Below, one piece after another: positions 1 to 7,482 of a stretch of 33,788 nt of DNA; positions within the stretch are counted from its first letter, which is position 1; each line of letters begins with the position of its first letter. A program made the translations under genes and the position numbers. This stretch comes from Candidatus Omnitrophota bacterium. Lineage in GTDB: Bacteria > Omnitrophota > Gorgyraeia > Gygaellales > Profunditerraquicolaceae. Below the pieces are notes generated by a model. The model had not been told where the DNA came from, did no database searches, and saw only the letters and a program-made list of their open reading frames with translations. The stretch is from NCBI GenBank assembly GCA_017992455.1, contig JAGOOP010000015.1:1-33788 (forward strand). Reading direction: 5' to 3'.

Positions 1-300
1 GTCCTCATCAAAGAGACCGCGCTCATGCATTATAACCTCGGCGTGTTCTATACGAAGAACAAGGAATATTCGCGCGCGATCGCCGAGTTCGAGAAGACCG
101 CCGAGCTGAATCCCAATGACGCGGCCGCGCAGTATAACCTCGGCTTTATTTACGCGGAGTACCTGGTGAACCGGCCCAAGGCGCTTGAGCATTTCAGGAA
201 ATTCCTTTCGCTTGTCAAGAGCGACGATAAGGACGTGGATTGGGTGAAGAAGTATATTCTTACCTGGCAGACCTGGGAAGGGAAGAAACCGATCGATTAG
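1..300 (+). CDS. TPR-repeat protein, C-terminal fragment (5' end outside window)
   Basis: The reading frame is open from base 1 to the stop at 298-300, so this is the C-terminal end (about 99 residues visible) of a longer protein whose start lies upstream. Two tetratricopeptide repeats are visible: one from the internal Met at 25 (YNLGVFYTKNKEYSRAIAEF followed by a LNPND turn) and a second with QYNLGFIYAEY and ALEHFRKFL. The pattern of small and aromatic residues is that of helical TPR hairpins, which act as protein-protein scaffolds. In polysaccharide export loci such proteins often assemble envelope complexes, but nothing here identifies the partner. The ATG at 25 is not needed as a start. 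Confidence 0.85.
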   Translation, partial: VLIKETALMHYNLGVFYTKNKEYSRAIAEFEKTAELNPNDAAAQYNLGFIYAEYLVNRPKALEHFRKFLSLVKSDDKDVDWVKKYILTWQTWEGKKPID

Positions 301-332
301 GGTTGGAGAACAAAATCTAAAAGGAGGAAGGG

Positions 333-920
333 ATGAAAAGGGTTGGGATAGCTGCTCTGGGGTTGTGTTTTATTCTGGTAAGCGGTGCCGATGCGCATGC
401 ATGGTTCTGGGAGAAAAAAGATGAAACTGCCGCTCCCGCGGTAAAAGAGCAGAAGTCACAGAAGGCCCCGAAGGCCCAAAAGGCCCAGCCGGCAGCTCCT
501 GCAGCGCAAAAGCTCGATAAGGCGCTTGAAAAGGAATTGAAGGACAAGCGCGTCGTCGTTGCCCAGAAGATGTCCCTGCTCAATAACACCGAATGGCAGA
601 TCGAACTGTCCCCGCTTTCCGGCAAGGGCAAAAAAGAGACGGATACCGTGACCTTCAGGAACAATCAGGTATCGCTTGCCAATTACGGAAAGAAGGGCTT
701 TCCGTCGACGAATATCACCCTGACCGTTCAGCCTGACGGAAGCATGATCTGGGAGACCATGCAGACGTCGGAAAAGAGCGGTATCTGTTTCTGGCGCGGC
801 GAATTGGATAAGGCGATGACCGTGATGCGCGGGGTATTGAGCCACAAGATAGACGACAGGACAAAGCAGGATTATTCTTTTACAAGCACGTCGCGCAGGA
901 CATTGCCGGCAGGCCAATAA
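333..920 (+). CDS. Small secreted protein of unknown function
   Basis: A 195-residue protein that I do not recognise. The start is well supported by an AAGGAGG ribosome binding site at 321-327, five bases before the ATG. Residues 1-23 form a signal peptide (MKR, hydrophobic core, then ADAHA before WFWEKK) with no lipobox Cys, so export to the periplasm or beyond is likely. Residues 30-60 are a low-complexity Lys/Ala/Pro/Gln linker. Residues about 85-185 form a compact, probably beta-rich domain with the cues NNTEW, DTVTFRNN, KGFPSTN, MIWETMQ and CFWRGELD. The gene sits three bases before the ExeA-like ATPase gene, so the two are probably co-transcribed and functionally linked to the envelope. 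The function is unknown. Confidence 0.8.
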   Translation: MKRVGIAALGLCFILVSGADAHAWFWEKKDETAAPAVKEQKSQKAPKAQKAQPAAPAAQKLDKALEKELKDKRVVVAQKMSLLNNTEWQIELSPLSGKGKKETDTVTFRNNQVSLANYGKKGFPSTNITLTVQPDGSMIWETMQTSEKSGICFWRGELDKAMTVMRGVLSHKIDDRTKQDYSFTSTSRRTLPAGQ

Positions 921-923
921 AAT

Positions 924-1811
924 ATGTATGAAGCATACTGGGGGCTGAAAGAGAAGCCGTTCGAGAACACCCCGGACCCGCGGTTCTTCTATTATTCGCA
1001 GCAGCACAAGGAGGCCGTGGCGCGGATGCTCTATGTCGTGCGCGAGCACAAGGGCGCGGCGCTCTTTACCGGCGACTACGGCTGCGGCAAGACGCTTCTG
1101 ACCCGGGTCCTCTGGAACGAGCTCCAGCAGGAGAACCGGTACCAGTCCGTGTTCATCCTCAACCCGAGACTTTCAAGTCTCGAGTTCATACAGGAGATCG
1201 TGCATCAGCTCGGCGGAACTGATTCTTCAAAAGACAATAAGATCGACCTGTTCCATACGCTGCACAAGATACTGTATTCCAACCATACCGCAGGCAAGCA
1301 CAGCGTCATCATCATAGACGAGGCTCAGGCCATAACCAATAAGGATACCTTTGAAGAGATCCGCCTGCTTCTTAATTTCCAGCTCGATAACGCGTTCCTG
1401 TTGACGATCATCCTCCTCGGCCAGCCGGAGCTCAAGTATACCGTCATGTCCCTGCCCCAGTTCATGCACCGCATGGCGGTCCGGTTCCATCTCAAGGCGT
1501 TCAACGAGACCGAAACGACGGAATATATCGAGCACCGTTTGCAGGTGAGCGGCGCTGCCCGGCAGTTGTTCGAGCCGGAGGCGTATAAGGAAGTGCACCT
1601 GTGTTCCGGCGGCATCCCGCGCAGGATCAATACGGTCTGCGATCTTGCCCTCCTGGTCGGCTTCGGCAATAATCTTGCCGTGATCGACCGGCAGACGGTA
1701 ACGAAGATCAACGAAGACCTTGAATCGTCCGATTTCGACGTGAAATACATGGATTCGAGATCGAATCCGCCGTCTGTTGCGGATAATATCGACAAGAGCA
1801 CTGCTGCGTAA
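924..1811 (+). CDS. ExeA/GspA-like AAA+ ATPase (polysaccharide/secretion locus type)
   Basis: A 295-residue AAA+ ATPase of the ExeA/MshM-like type often found in exopolysaccharide and type II secretion loci. The N-terminus (MYEAYWGLKEKPFENTPDPR) has the characteristic GLxxxPFxxTPDPxF signature of the family. Walker A is GDYGCGKT (residues 50-57) and Walker B is VIIIDEAQ (128-135). A sensor-1 region (LLTIILLGQPEL, about 159-170) and a GGIPRRIN sensor-2 segment near residue 230 follow. No transmembrane helix or peptidoglycan-binding domain is present, so it should be cytoplasmic. Family members are thought to use ATP to drive assembly of envelope complexes. The next gene starts one base after the stop, so they form one operon. 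No exosortase is visible, so the link to PEP-CTERM systems is not shown. Confidence 0.88.
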   Translation: MYEAYWGLKEKPFENTPDPRFFYYSQQHKEAVARMLYVVREHKGAALFTGDYGCGKTLLTRVLWNELQQENRYQSVFILNPRLSSLEFIQEIVHQLGGTDSSKDNKIDLFHTLHKILYSNHTAGKHSVIIIDEAQAITNKDTFEEIRLLLNFQLDNAFLLTIILLGQPELKYTVMSLPQFMHRMAVRFHLKAFNETETTEYIEHRLQVSGAARQLFEPEAYKEVHLCSGGIPRRINTVCDLALLVGFGNNLAVIDRQTVTKINEDLESSDFDVKYMDSRSNPPSVADNIDKSTAA

Positions 1812-1812
1812 A

Positions 1813-2898
1813 ATGCTGAGCATACTGCAGATCCTCAAAAAGTATCAGGACGAAAAACAAAAGCTCAAAGACCAGGGCGCGTCTTCGGGGGCGGGTGCCG
1901 GACAATCCGGGCCGGACGGAAGCGGACCGGCGGGACTGTCTTTGTCCGCCGATGCTGCGGTGAGCGTTTTTAACGCGGTGAACCGCGAGATCGAGGACGA
2001 GCGCCTCAGCCGCGTGCGCGAGTTTTACAGCACCGCGCTGGATTGGGCGCGCCGGATCTATTCGCTGGAACTCAAGACGCAGGCAGAGTTCAGGTCGCAG
2101 TTCGTGCCGTTCGCCCAGCAGGCGGTCGGCGTTTATAACCTGAATGACAAAAATTTCCTGTTCCAGTGCCTGCACGATTACGAAAAGATCGACGATTATA
2201 TCTACTGCCATGCGGTCAATGTGGCGTTCATGTCCGTGGAACTGGGCAGGGGAATGAATTATACGCCGGCGCGGCTTACGGAATTGTTCTGCGCGGCGTT
2301 CATGCACGATATCGGCATCATGCCGTTTATCGATCTTGTCCGTAAACCGGGCGTTCTGGCTCCGGAGGAATATGCCAGGATCAAGGAGCATCCGCTCAAA
2401 GGACTTGAGATCCTCAACCAGCTCGGCGGAGAATTTTCTCCGGGCATGATCGAGGCGATCACCCAGGAGCACGAACGGACGGACGGTTCCGGATATCCCA
2501 AGGGTTTGCGCGAGGGCAATATCGGCGAGTTCGCGCAGATCGTGTGCCTCGCGGACGTGTACGAGGCGTTGACGCATTCCCGGCCGCACCGCAAGCGCCT
2601 TTCGCCTCCCAAGGCCGTCAACGAGATACTGGACAGGAAGAATATATTCAGCGTCAGAGCGCTGAAGATGCTGCTTGAGCGCATCGGCATATTCCCCGTC
2701 GGGACATGGGTGCGCCTCAATACCAAGGAAACGGGTATTGTTTTCAAGCATAATCACGGCCTTCCGCTGCGGCCTGCGGTACAGGTGCTGTTCGCCGAGA
2801 ACGGCGCCAAACTTTTGCAGCCGAAGCTGGTAGACCTGGCAAGCAACCTGTTGATCTCTATAGAAGAGTGTCTGGAGAACCAATATAACCCGAGGTAA
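1813..2898 (+). CDS. HD-GYP domain protein (putative cyclic-di-GMP phosphodiesterase)
   Basis: Start taken at the ATG one base after the preceding stop. An in-frame TTG at 1777 would add 12 residues inside the previous gene. The protein has 361 residues. An N-terminal helical region with a Gly/Ser/Pro-rich linker (about 22-45) precedes an HD-GYP domain at about 125-295. Metal ligands are present: H133, the HD pair H165-D166, H193 and H220 in HERTDGSGYP, followed by D248 in DVYEALTHSRPHR. HD-GYP proteins hydrolyse cyclic-di-GMP to pGpG or GMP. One oddity is that the usual HDIGK reads HDIGI, so the Lys that normally contacts substrate phosphate is replaced. It could therefore be active, altered in specificity, or a sensor. 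The C-terminal 65 residues look like a small beta domain. It sits in the ATPase/export operon. Confidence 0.88.
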   Translation: MLSILQILKKYQDEKQKLKDQGASSGAGAGQSGPDGSGPAGLSLSADAAVSVFNAVNREIEDERLSRVREFYSTALDWARRIYSLELKTQAEFRSQFVPFAQQAVGVYNLNDKNFLFQCLHDYEKIDDYIYCHAVNVAFMSVELGRGMNYTPARLTELFCAAFMHDIGIMPFIDLVRKPGVLAPEEYARIKEHPLKGLEILNQLGGEFSPGMIEAITQEHERTDGSGYPKGLREGNIGEFAQIVCLADVYEALTHSRPHRKRLSPPKAVNEILDRKNIFSVRALKMLLERIGIFPVGTWVRLNTKETGIVFKHNHGLPLRPAVQVLFAENGAKLLQPKLVDLASNLLISIEECLENQYNPR

Positions 2899-2906
2899 TC
2901 TCTGCG

Positions 2907-4583
2907 ATGGCTATGTCGATAAAATTCTGGTTCCGCTGGGCAGTCGTGGCCCTGGTTGCAGGGGCTGTTGCATATACCGGTCTTATGTTCCGGCGGCAGG
3001 ATGCGGTCAAGCTGCAGTTGAACCAGCTTCTCCAGCAGGCGATCGAGGAGAAAGAACAGCTTCAGTCCACGATCTCAGCGATGGAGTATCAGATCAGGGA
3101 GCGGGAGGCGCGGTTGAACGAGCTTTCGGACGTGCAATCGATCCGGCAGTCCCTGACCCAGGCGCAGGCGACGATCGAGAACATCAATCAGGAGCTTGAA
3201 CGGGTTAACCGCGAGCGTATCGCTTTGCAGAATTCAAGCCTGTCGTCGACGAGCCGCCTTCAGAACACGACGAAGGAATATATGAAAGCGCTCGACGATC
3301 TGAAGAAAGCGCGCGAAGAAGCCGCGCGCCTCGCAAAGGAGCAGAGCCCGGATAAGCGAAAGATCGACGAAAGCAGCCGCTTGCTCCAGGCAAAGACGGA
3401 CGAGCTTGCAAAGGTCAAGGCGGACTTTGCAAAACAGCAGAAATCCTATGACGAACTGGTCGCAGCGAACAAAGACCTTGAAAAAAGGGTCAAGACGCTC
3501 GAATCGGAAAAAACATCCCTGGCTGACCGGATGCGGCAGCTTGACATCGATGTCGAAAAACAGGGCTCTCCGTTAAAGGCTCTGCGCGATTCGGTCGAAG
3601 AGCTCAAAACGCAGTTGTCCCGCAAGGAAAGCCAGGTCAAGGCGCTGCAATCAGAGCTGGCAAAAGCGGATGAAGAAGCGGCTGTTTTGCGCAGCAGGGC
3701 GGGTCGCGCCGCTTCCCAGCAGGTTTCTTCCCAGGACGCGCAGTTGAAGGCGCAGTTAAGCGAGCTGATCGGCCAGCTCAATGCGGCCCGCGAGGAAATG
3801 GCTGCGTTGAAGAAGGCTCCGGGCACATCCGGTTCTGCGGAGCAGGACCGCAAGCTTTCCGATATTCTCGTTAAAAAAGAGATAGAGCTTGAATCGACGA
3901 GGCGAAAGGCGCGCGACGCAGAGGATAAGATCATGTCCCTGGAATCGCAAATAAGGAATCTCGAAAACACCCTTGCGGTGCGCCAGCAGACACAGGAGCG
4001 GATCCGCGAGCTTGAGAGCGAGCGTCTGGCGCTTGAGTCAAAGCTTCTCGACGCGCAGGGCGCATTGGGAAAGAAGTCGGAACTTTCCCAGAATCTCCAG
4101 CAGAACGTCGATTACCTGAACCAGCAGCTTGCGCTCAGGGATAAAGAGAAGGCCGACCTGCAGGCAAAATTAGCCGGCCTCGATTCAGTCACGAAGCAGG
4201 ACCTTGAAAAAGAACGCAGCCGCTATGCGGAGGTCAACACGCTGTATAACAGTTTGAAGACCCAGATCGCGCAGTTTTCCCAGGCTCTCGACGCCAAAAC
4301 GGCAGAGCTCGAACAGCGCAACAAGGACGTGTATTCGCTCAGGGAGGAGTTGACCGGGCTGAAATCCAAAGTTATGATAATGGAGAACGAACTGACCGAG
4401 GCGCGCGACCGCCAGAGAAAGACGCTCGACGACCTCATCGCCGCAGTCAGGTTGAATTCGATCCTTCAGGACCGGATCGCCGGCGGCGCGTCAGTGCCGT
4501 ATGCGGATCTGGACGATAAACAGAGAGCGGAAGAGCTCAGGAAAAAGATCGAAGTGATCCTGGTGCCTCCGGCAAAACAATAA
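2907..4583 (+). CDS. Membrane-anchored long coiled-coil protein
   Basis: A 558-residue protein with one N-terminal transmembrane helix (about residues 8-27, WAVVALVAGAVAYTGLMF), followed by almost 500 residues of heptad-rich Glu/Lys/Leu/Gln sequence. There are few Gly or Pro and no recognisable catalytic motif. It would be anchored in the inner membrane with a very long coiled coil, probably in the periplasm given the short N-terminus before the helix and the RRQ after it (the topology is uncertain). The start at ATG 2907 is eight bases after the HD-GYP stop; an alternative ATG lies at 2913. It lies just before the Wza-like export gene. A role as a spacer or scaffold for the export machine is plausible but not shown. 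Coiled-coil composition makes distant similarity searches unreliable. Confidence 0.8.
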   Translation: MAMSIKFWFRWAVVALVAGAVAYTGLMFRRQDAVKLQLNQLLQQAIEEKEQLQSTISAMEYQIREREARLNELSDVQSIRQSLTQAQATIENINQELERVNRERIALQNSSLSSTSRLQNTTKEYMKALDDLKKAREEAARLAKEQSPDKRKIDESSRLLQAKTDELAKVKADFAKQQKSYDELVAANKDLEKRVKTLESEKTSLADRMRQLDIDVEKQGSPLKALRDSVEELKTQLSRKESQVKALQSELAKADEEAAVLRSRAGRAASQQVSSQDAQLKAQLSELIGQLNAAREEMAALKKAPGTSGSAEQDRKLSDILVKKEIELESTRRKARDAEDKIMSLESQIRNLENTLAVRQQTQERIRELESERLALESKLLDAQGALGKKSELSQNLQQNVDYLNQQLALRDKEKADLQAKLAGLDSVTKQDLEKERSRYAEVNTLYNSLKTQIAQFSQALDAKTAELEQRNKDVYSLREELTGLKSKVMIMENELTEARDRQRKTLDDLIAAVRLNSILQDRIAGGASVPYADLDDKQRAEELRKKIEVILVPPAKQ

Positions 4584-4586
4584 GGT

Positions 4587-5435
4587 ATGGTGAAAAGAAC
4601 GGCGTTCATATGCATAATGTTCATCCTTGCCCAGGCGGCGGCGCACGCGCAGACCGCAGACGACCTCGCGCGCGAGTATTACAAAAAAGGCAACCTCTTG
4701 TATCAGCAGGGCAGATTCAAGGAAGCGCAGGACGAATATAATAAGGCCATGGAGGTGCTCAAGAACCGCGACGCATCCGCCGCGGCCGAAGCCCCTGCTC
4801 CTGCGGCCCCCGGGCCTGCTGCTGCCGTCCCTGCAGCGCCGATGGCGAGTGCGACGGAATATGTGATCGGCGATGACGATGTACTCCATATCTCGGTGTG
4901 GCAGAACGAGGACCTTAACCTGGAGGCTGTTGTCAGGCCTGACGGCAAGATATCCTTTCCGTTGATCGGGGATGTCGCGGCGCGCGGCATGACCATCACC
5001 CATCTCGACGAGGAACTGACGAGGCGCCTGAGCGAATATGTGCGCGCGCCTGAAGTCTCGATATCGCTTCGCAAGATCGGCGGCAGCAAGGTGATCCTGC
5101 TCGGCGAAATATCAAAGCCGGGCGTGTATTCTATGGCCGGACAGAAAACGATCCTTGAGGCCGTGGGCCTCGCAGGAGGGTTCACGCGGGACGCAGTTGC
5201 ATCGAGTATCGTCCTCATCCGCGGCGGCCTCGCCAATCCGAGCGCCCAGCGGATCAATCTGACCAGGGCGTTGAAGGGCAGGGATTTCCTCCGCCAGAAC
5301 ATCGTCCTGCAGGCCGAAGACGTGGTCTTCGTGCCCAAGAAATTCATCGCCGACGTCAACTACTTTCTCGGCCTGATCGTCGATCCGCTTTCCAAAGGCG
5401 CGTATATCAAGGATCAGTACCGCGGCGACTGGTAG
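4587..5435 (+). CDS. Wza-type polysaccharide export protein (Poly_export + SLBB) with TPR-like N-terminus
   Basis: A 282-residue outer-membrane polysaccharide export protein. A signal peptide occupies residues 1-21 (AAAHAQ cleavage, no lipobox Cys, so unlike classic Wza it is probably not a lipoprotein). A single TPR-like hairpin follows (26-60, YYKKGNLLYQQGRFKEAQDE), then an Ala/Pro linker (62-88). The Poly_export domain starts at YVIGDDDVLHISVW (92-105) and includes VVRPDGKISFPLIGDV (115-130). A soluble ligand-binding beta-grasp (SLBB) domain spans about 168-250 (VILLGEISKPGVY). Family members form the outer-membrane channel through which exopolysaccharide leaves. The usual inner-membrane partner, a Wzc-like co-polymerase, is found only at 26260, after about 20 kb of unrelated genes. 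Confidence 0.92.
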   Translation: MVKRTAFICIMFILAQAAAHAQTADDLAREYYKKGNLLYQQGRFKEAQDEYNKAMEVLKNRDASAAAEAPAPAAPGPAAAVPAAPMASATEYVIGDDDVLHISVWQNEDLNLEAVVRPDGKISFPLIGDVAARGMTITHLDEELTRRLSEYVRAPEVSISLRKIGGSKVILLGEISKPGVYSMAGQKTILEAVGLAGGFTRDAVASSIVLIRGGLANPSAQRINLTRALKGRDFLRQNIVLQAEDVVFVPKKFIADVNYFLGLIVDPLSKGAYIKDQYRGDW

Positions 5436-5442
5436 CCCGGCG

Positions 5443-7164
5443 ATGATACCTCCCGTGGTGAAGACAGGTGTCCGCAAAGCGAGCGCAGTTTTTTCCTTCA
5501 TCATTTTTTGTTCCATTTTCATGCCATTGGCCGCGCGAGGCCAGGCTATCCCTCCCGCAGACCAACCCGGGGCACAGGGAAGCCGTTTTCAGTCTGAAGC
5601 AGAGCAGGAAAAGAAACGGTTAGAAAAGAAACAAGCCCAAAAGCCCCGGATCGAGATCGAAAAAGATACAACAAAACCTTCCGAAGAACCCGGCCCGTCA
5701 TTTCTCCTGAAAAATGTGAAAATCTCAGGCGCTACTGTTTTTCAGCTAAGAGATTTTCAGCCCGCCTACCAGCGGTATATCGGCACATCGGTTACTTTTA
5801 AGGATCTAGAGGATATTGCAGCTGCGATAAAAGCCTTGTACAAGAAAAAAGGGTATCTGTCTACAGACGCCTATATCCCCGAACAGGATATCGCGCACGG
5901 TGAAGTCGAGATAAGGGTGGTCGAAGGGAAACTGGGGGATGTCAGGGTCGAGGGAAATAAATGGTTTGACGCTTCGCTTCTGAAAAAATACATACACATA
6001 AAAAAAAATGAGCTGTTGAATATTTTTAAGCTGCAGCGGGATATGCTGCGGCTTAATCAGAACCCTGACCTGGAAGTCACCGCGGTCGTGTCGCCGGGTA
6101 AAGCGCAGGCGACCACAGATATCGTGTTAAAGGTCAAAGACAGCGTCCCCTATCATGCCGGGATAAATTTCGACAACCAGGGCACGCGCCTCGTGGGCAG
6201 ATCCAGGACATCCGCTGTCCTTCGGGGCACGAATGTAACCGGTTGGAACGATTCGCTGTCCGTTCACTCGCTTGTGTCAAAGGATTCCCGCGGAGAATTT
6301 ATCAGTTATTCCTTGCCCATAGGGACGTGCGGCACAAAAGCGGGGATCGATCTGACGTTCTTTGATATGAGACTGGGACGTGAATACAGGGACCTGGGTA
6401 TAACAGGCACTACGCGCATGATGACCCCGCATGTTTCCCGCGAGCTCTATCTGTCAGAGGATTATCAGGCGTATGCGGACGCAGGCATTGATATCAAATC
6501 GATCGAGAAAAGAACCGCCGGAGAGTTGAGCACTAACGATGAGATCCGTATGCTTTACGCCGCGTTCGACATGGCAAAGATTGATCGTTTCTGGAGCGGC
6601 GGCCAGACTGTTTTTTCGCCCCGTATCTCTGTGAGCACAAAACATTTTTTAGGAGCGTCATCCCGGAACCATCCCTCAGCCAGCAGGTCAGGCACGGGCG
6701 GTTTTTTTGTCAAATATGAGCAATCGATCAGACGCACGCAAAGAATCCTGTTCAACAGCGTTATTACTGCGCGTTCTCAATTTCAAATTGCGTCGCATAC
6801 GCTGCCATCTTCGGAGCAGATCCAGTTGGGGGGAGCCAATTCAGTCAGGGGTTATCCTGAAGGGGAATACCTGGCAGATACGGGAGGGACGCTCAATGGC
6901 GAGTGGGCTTTTCCGCGCATCATAAAACCGATACAAAAATATGGGTACCCTGTCGTATTCGTCGATATGGCATCAGGCAAGCTGAAAAAGACAGGCGAAG
7001 GTGAAAGATCGAACAGATTCCTGATGGGGGCGGGGGCCGGTATCCGGGTCCAGGTCGACCGATACTTTTTTCTCCGAATGGATTGGGCCAAGCGCCTGGG
7101 AGACAGGCCCACGCAGGGCCAGGGCCCGTCAACGTTCTATATAACCGCGCAGTGCGAGATGTAA
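5443..7164 (+). CDS. TpsB/FhaC-ShlB family two-partner secretion transporter
   Basis: A 573-residue outer-membrane transporter of the Omp85/TpsB superfamily. A signal sequence lies at about residues 12-34 and a Lys/Glu/Gln-rich linker at 50-82. A first POTRA domain (about 86-162, FLLKNVKISGATVF to VEIRVVEGKL) and a second (about 163-233) precede a 16-strand-type beta barrel (235-573). The conserved loop-6 tip motif VRGY is at residues 468-471, which in FhaC lies in the pore. It should export the giant TpsA protein encoded next, recognising its N-terminal TPS domain. The start ATG is seven bases after the export-protein stop. By eye, the gene is more A/T-rich than the genes before it. Sixteen-strand topology is family knowledge, not counted here. 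Confidence 0.93.
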   Translation: MIPPVVKTGVRKASAVFSFIIFCSIFMPLAARGQAIPPADQPGAQGSRFQSEAEQEKKRLEKKQAQKPRIEIEKDTTKPSEEPGPSFLLKNVKISGATVFQLRDFQPAYQRYIGTSVTFKDLEDIAAAIKALYKKKGYLSTDAYIPEQDIAHGEVEIRVVEGKLGDVRVEGNKWFDASLLKKYIHIKKNELLNIFKLQRDMLRLNQNPDLEVTAVVSPGKAQATTDIVLKVKDSVPYHAGINFDNQGTRLVGRSRTSAVLRGTNVTGWNDSLSVHSLVSKDSRGEFISYSLPIGTCGTKAGIDLTFFDMRLGREYRDLGITGTTRMMTPHVSRELYLSEDYQAYADAGIDIKSIEKRTAGELSTNDEIRMLYAAFDMAKIDRFWSGGQTVFSPRISVSTKHFLGASSRNHPSASRSGTGGFFVKYEQSIRRTQRILFNSVITARSQFQIASHTLPSSEQIQLGGANSVRGYPEGEYLADTGGTLNGEWAFPRIIKPIQKYGYPVVFVDMASGKLKKTGEGERSNRFLMGAGAGIRVQVDRYFFLRMDWAKRLGDRPTQGQGPSTFYITAQCEM

Positions 7165-7173
7165 AAACGGGGT

Positions 7174-7252
7174 GCTAATAACGGGGTCAGAATTATTTAT
7201 TTGCTGCAGCATGCTTAGCTAACAAATAAATAATTCTGACCCCGTTATTAGC
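7174..7252 (+). repeat. Perfect 30-bp-arm inverted repeat (REP/MITE-like palindrome)
   Basis: Bases 7174-7203 and 7223-7252 are perfect reverse complements (30 bp each) around a 19-base loop that contains CTGCAG and GCATGC. Each arm carries a GGGGTCAGAAT core. This resembles palindromes I associate with REP-associated tyrosine transposases (RAYT/Y1 type), but that link is from memory. No transposase is encoded nearby, so it would be a non-autonomous element. It lies 9 bases after the tpsB stop and could stop or stabilise the upstream transcript, although no T-run follows it. Confidence 0.85.
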
Positions 7253-7278
7253 CTTGAACCGTTCCCATTACTTTCCTG

Positions 7279-7307
7279 TTGCCGTCATATATAATATATG
7301 ATATACT
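7279..7307 (+). promoter_or_regulatory. Candidate sigma-70-type promoter for the tpsA transcript
   Basis: TTGCCG (7279-7284) and TATACT (7302-7307) are separated by exactly 17 bases in an A/T-rich stretch. Transcription would start near 7314, about 30 bases before the riboswitch aptamer, giving a leader of roughly 170 bases. A second -10-like TATAAT at 7340-7345 has no matching -35 and would cut into the aptamer's closing helix. Confidence 0.5.
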
Positions 7308-7344
7308 TAATATGGATCCAAATCGATGACATAATGAAGTATAA

Positions 7345-7433
7345 TTAACCGAAACGGCAATCTCGCGGTAACGCGGGGGCGCAAAGCAGTGCGGCCTTAT
7401 GAAGTGCGAGGCTCGGCAAGCTACCGAAGTTAG
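7345..7433 (+). ncRNA. GEMM-I (cyclic-di-GMP-I) type riboswitch aptamer upstream of tpsA
   Basis: The segment matches the GEMM-I core in order. CGGCAATC comes first (7355-7362), then a hairpin closed by CGCG/CGCG with a GTAA (GNRA) tetraloop at 7364-7375. The conserved GGCGCAAAGC follows (7378-7387), then a second hairpin pairing GGCCT with AGGCT (about 7393-7413), and the 3' element GCTACCGAAG (7420-7429). TTAAC (7345-7349) pairs with GTTAG (7429-7433) to close the aptamer. By comparison with the Vc2 aptamer, the G that contacts the ligand (G20 in that numbering) appears retained, which favours cyclic-di-GMP over cyclic-AMP-GMP. That alignment is by eye. The aptamer is followed at once by a terminator, the usual expression platform. 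Confidence 0.8.
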
Positions 7434-7442
7434 TTTTGCGCT

Positions 7443-7467
7443 GACCAGGTTTCGACTGGTTTTTTTT
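7443..7467 (+). terminator. Intrinsic terminator forming the riboswitch expression platform
   Basis: GACCAG (7443-7448) pairs with CTGGTT (7456-7461, one G-U pair) around the loop GTTTCGA, followed by an unbroken run of T (7460-7467). The stem is short but the position is right: it lies 10 bases after the aptamer and 15 bases before the adhesin start codon. CTGAC (7441-7445), overlapping the 5' side of the stem, can instead pair with GTTAG (7429-7433) of the aptamer's closing helix, so terminator and antiterminator would exclude each other. Confidence 0.65.
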
Positions 7468-7482
7468 ATTTATCGGGCCATT

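Noticed and set aside
1708..2883. 391-codon open frame on the - strand opposite the HD-GYP gene
   Set aside because: It is the antisense shadow of a well-supported gene in GC-rich codon context; no family motif or ribosome binding site was seen.
924..5435. An exosortase/PEP-CTERM system, suggested by the ExeA-like ATPase and export genes
   Set aside because: No exosortase gene and no PEP-CTERM tail was seen in any protein of the window.
7399..7482. Adhesin start at ATG 7399
   Set aside because: This ATG lies within the riboswitch aptamer and upstream of the terminator, and would put 28 unlikely residues before a good signal peptide that starts at 7483.
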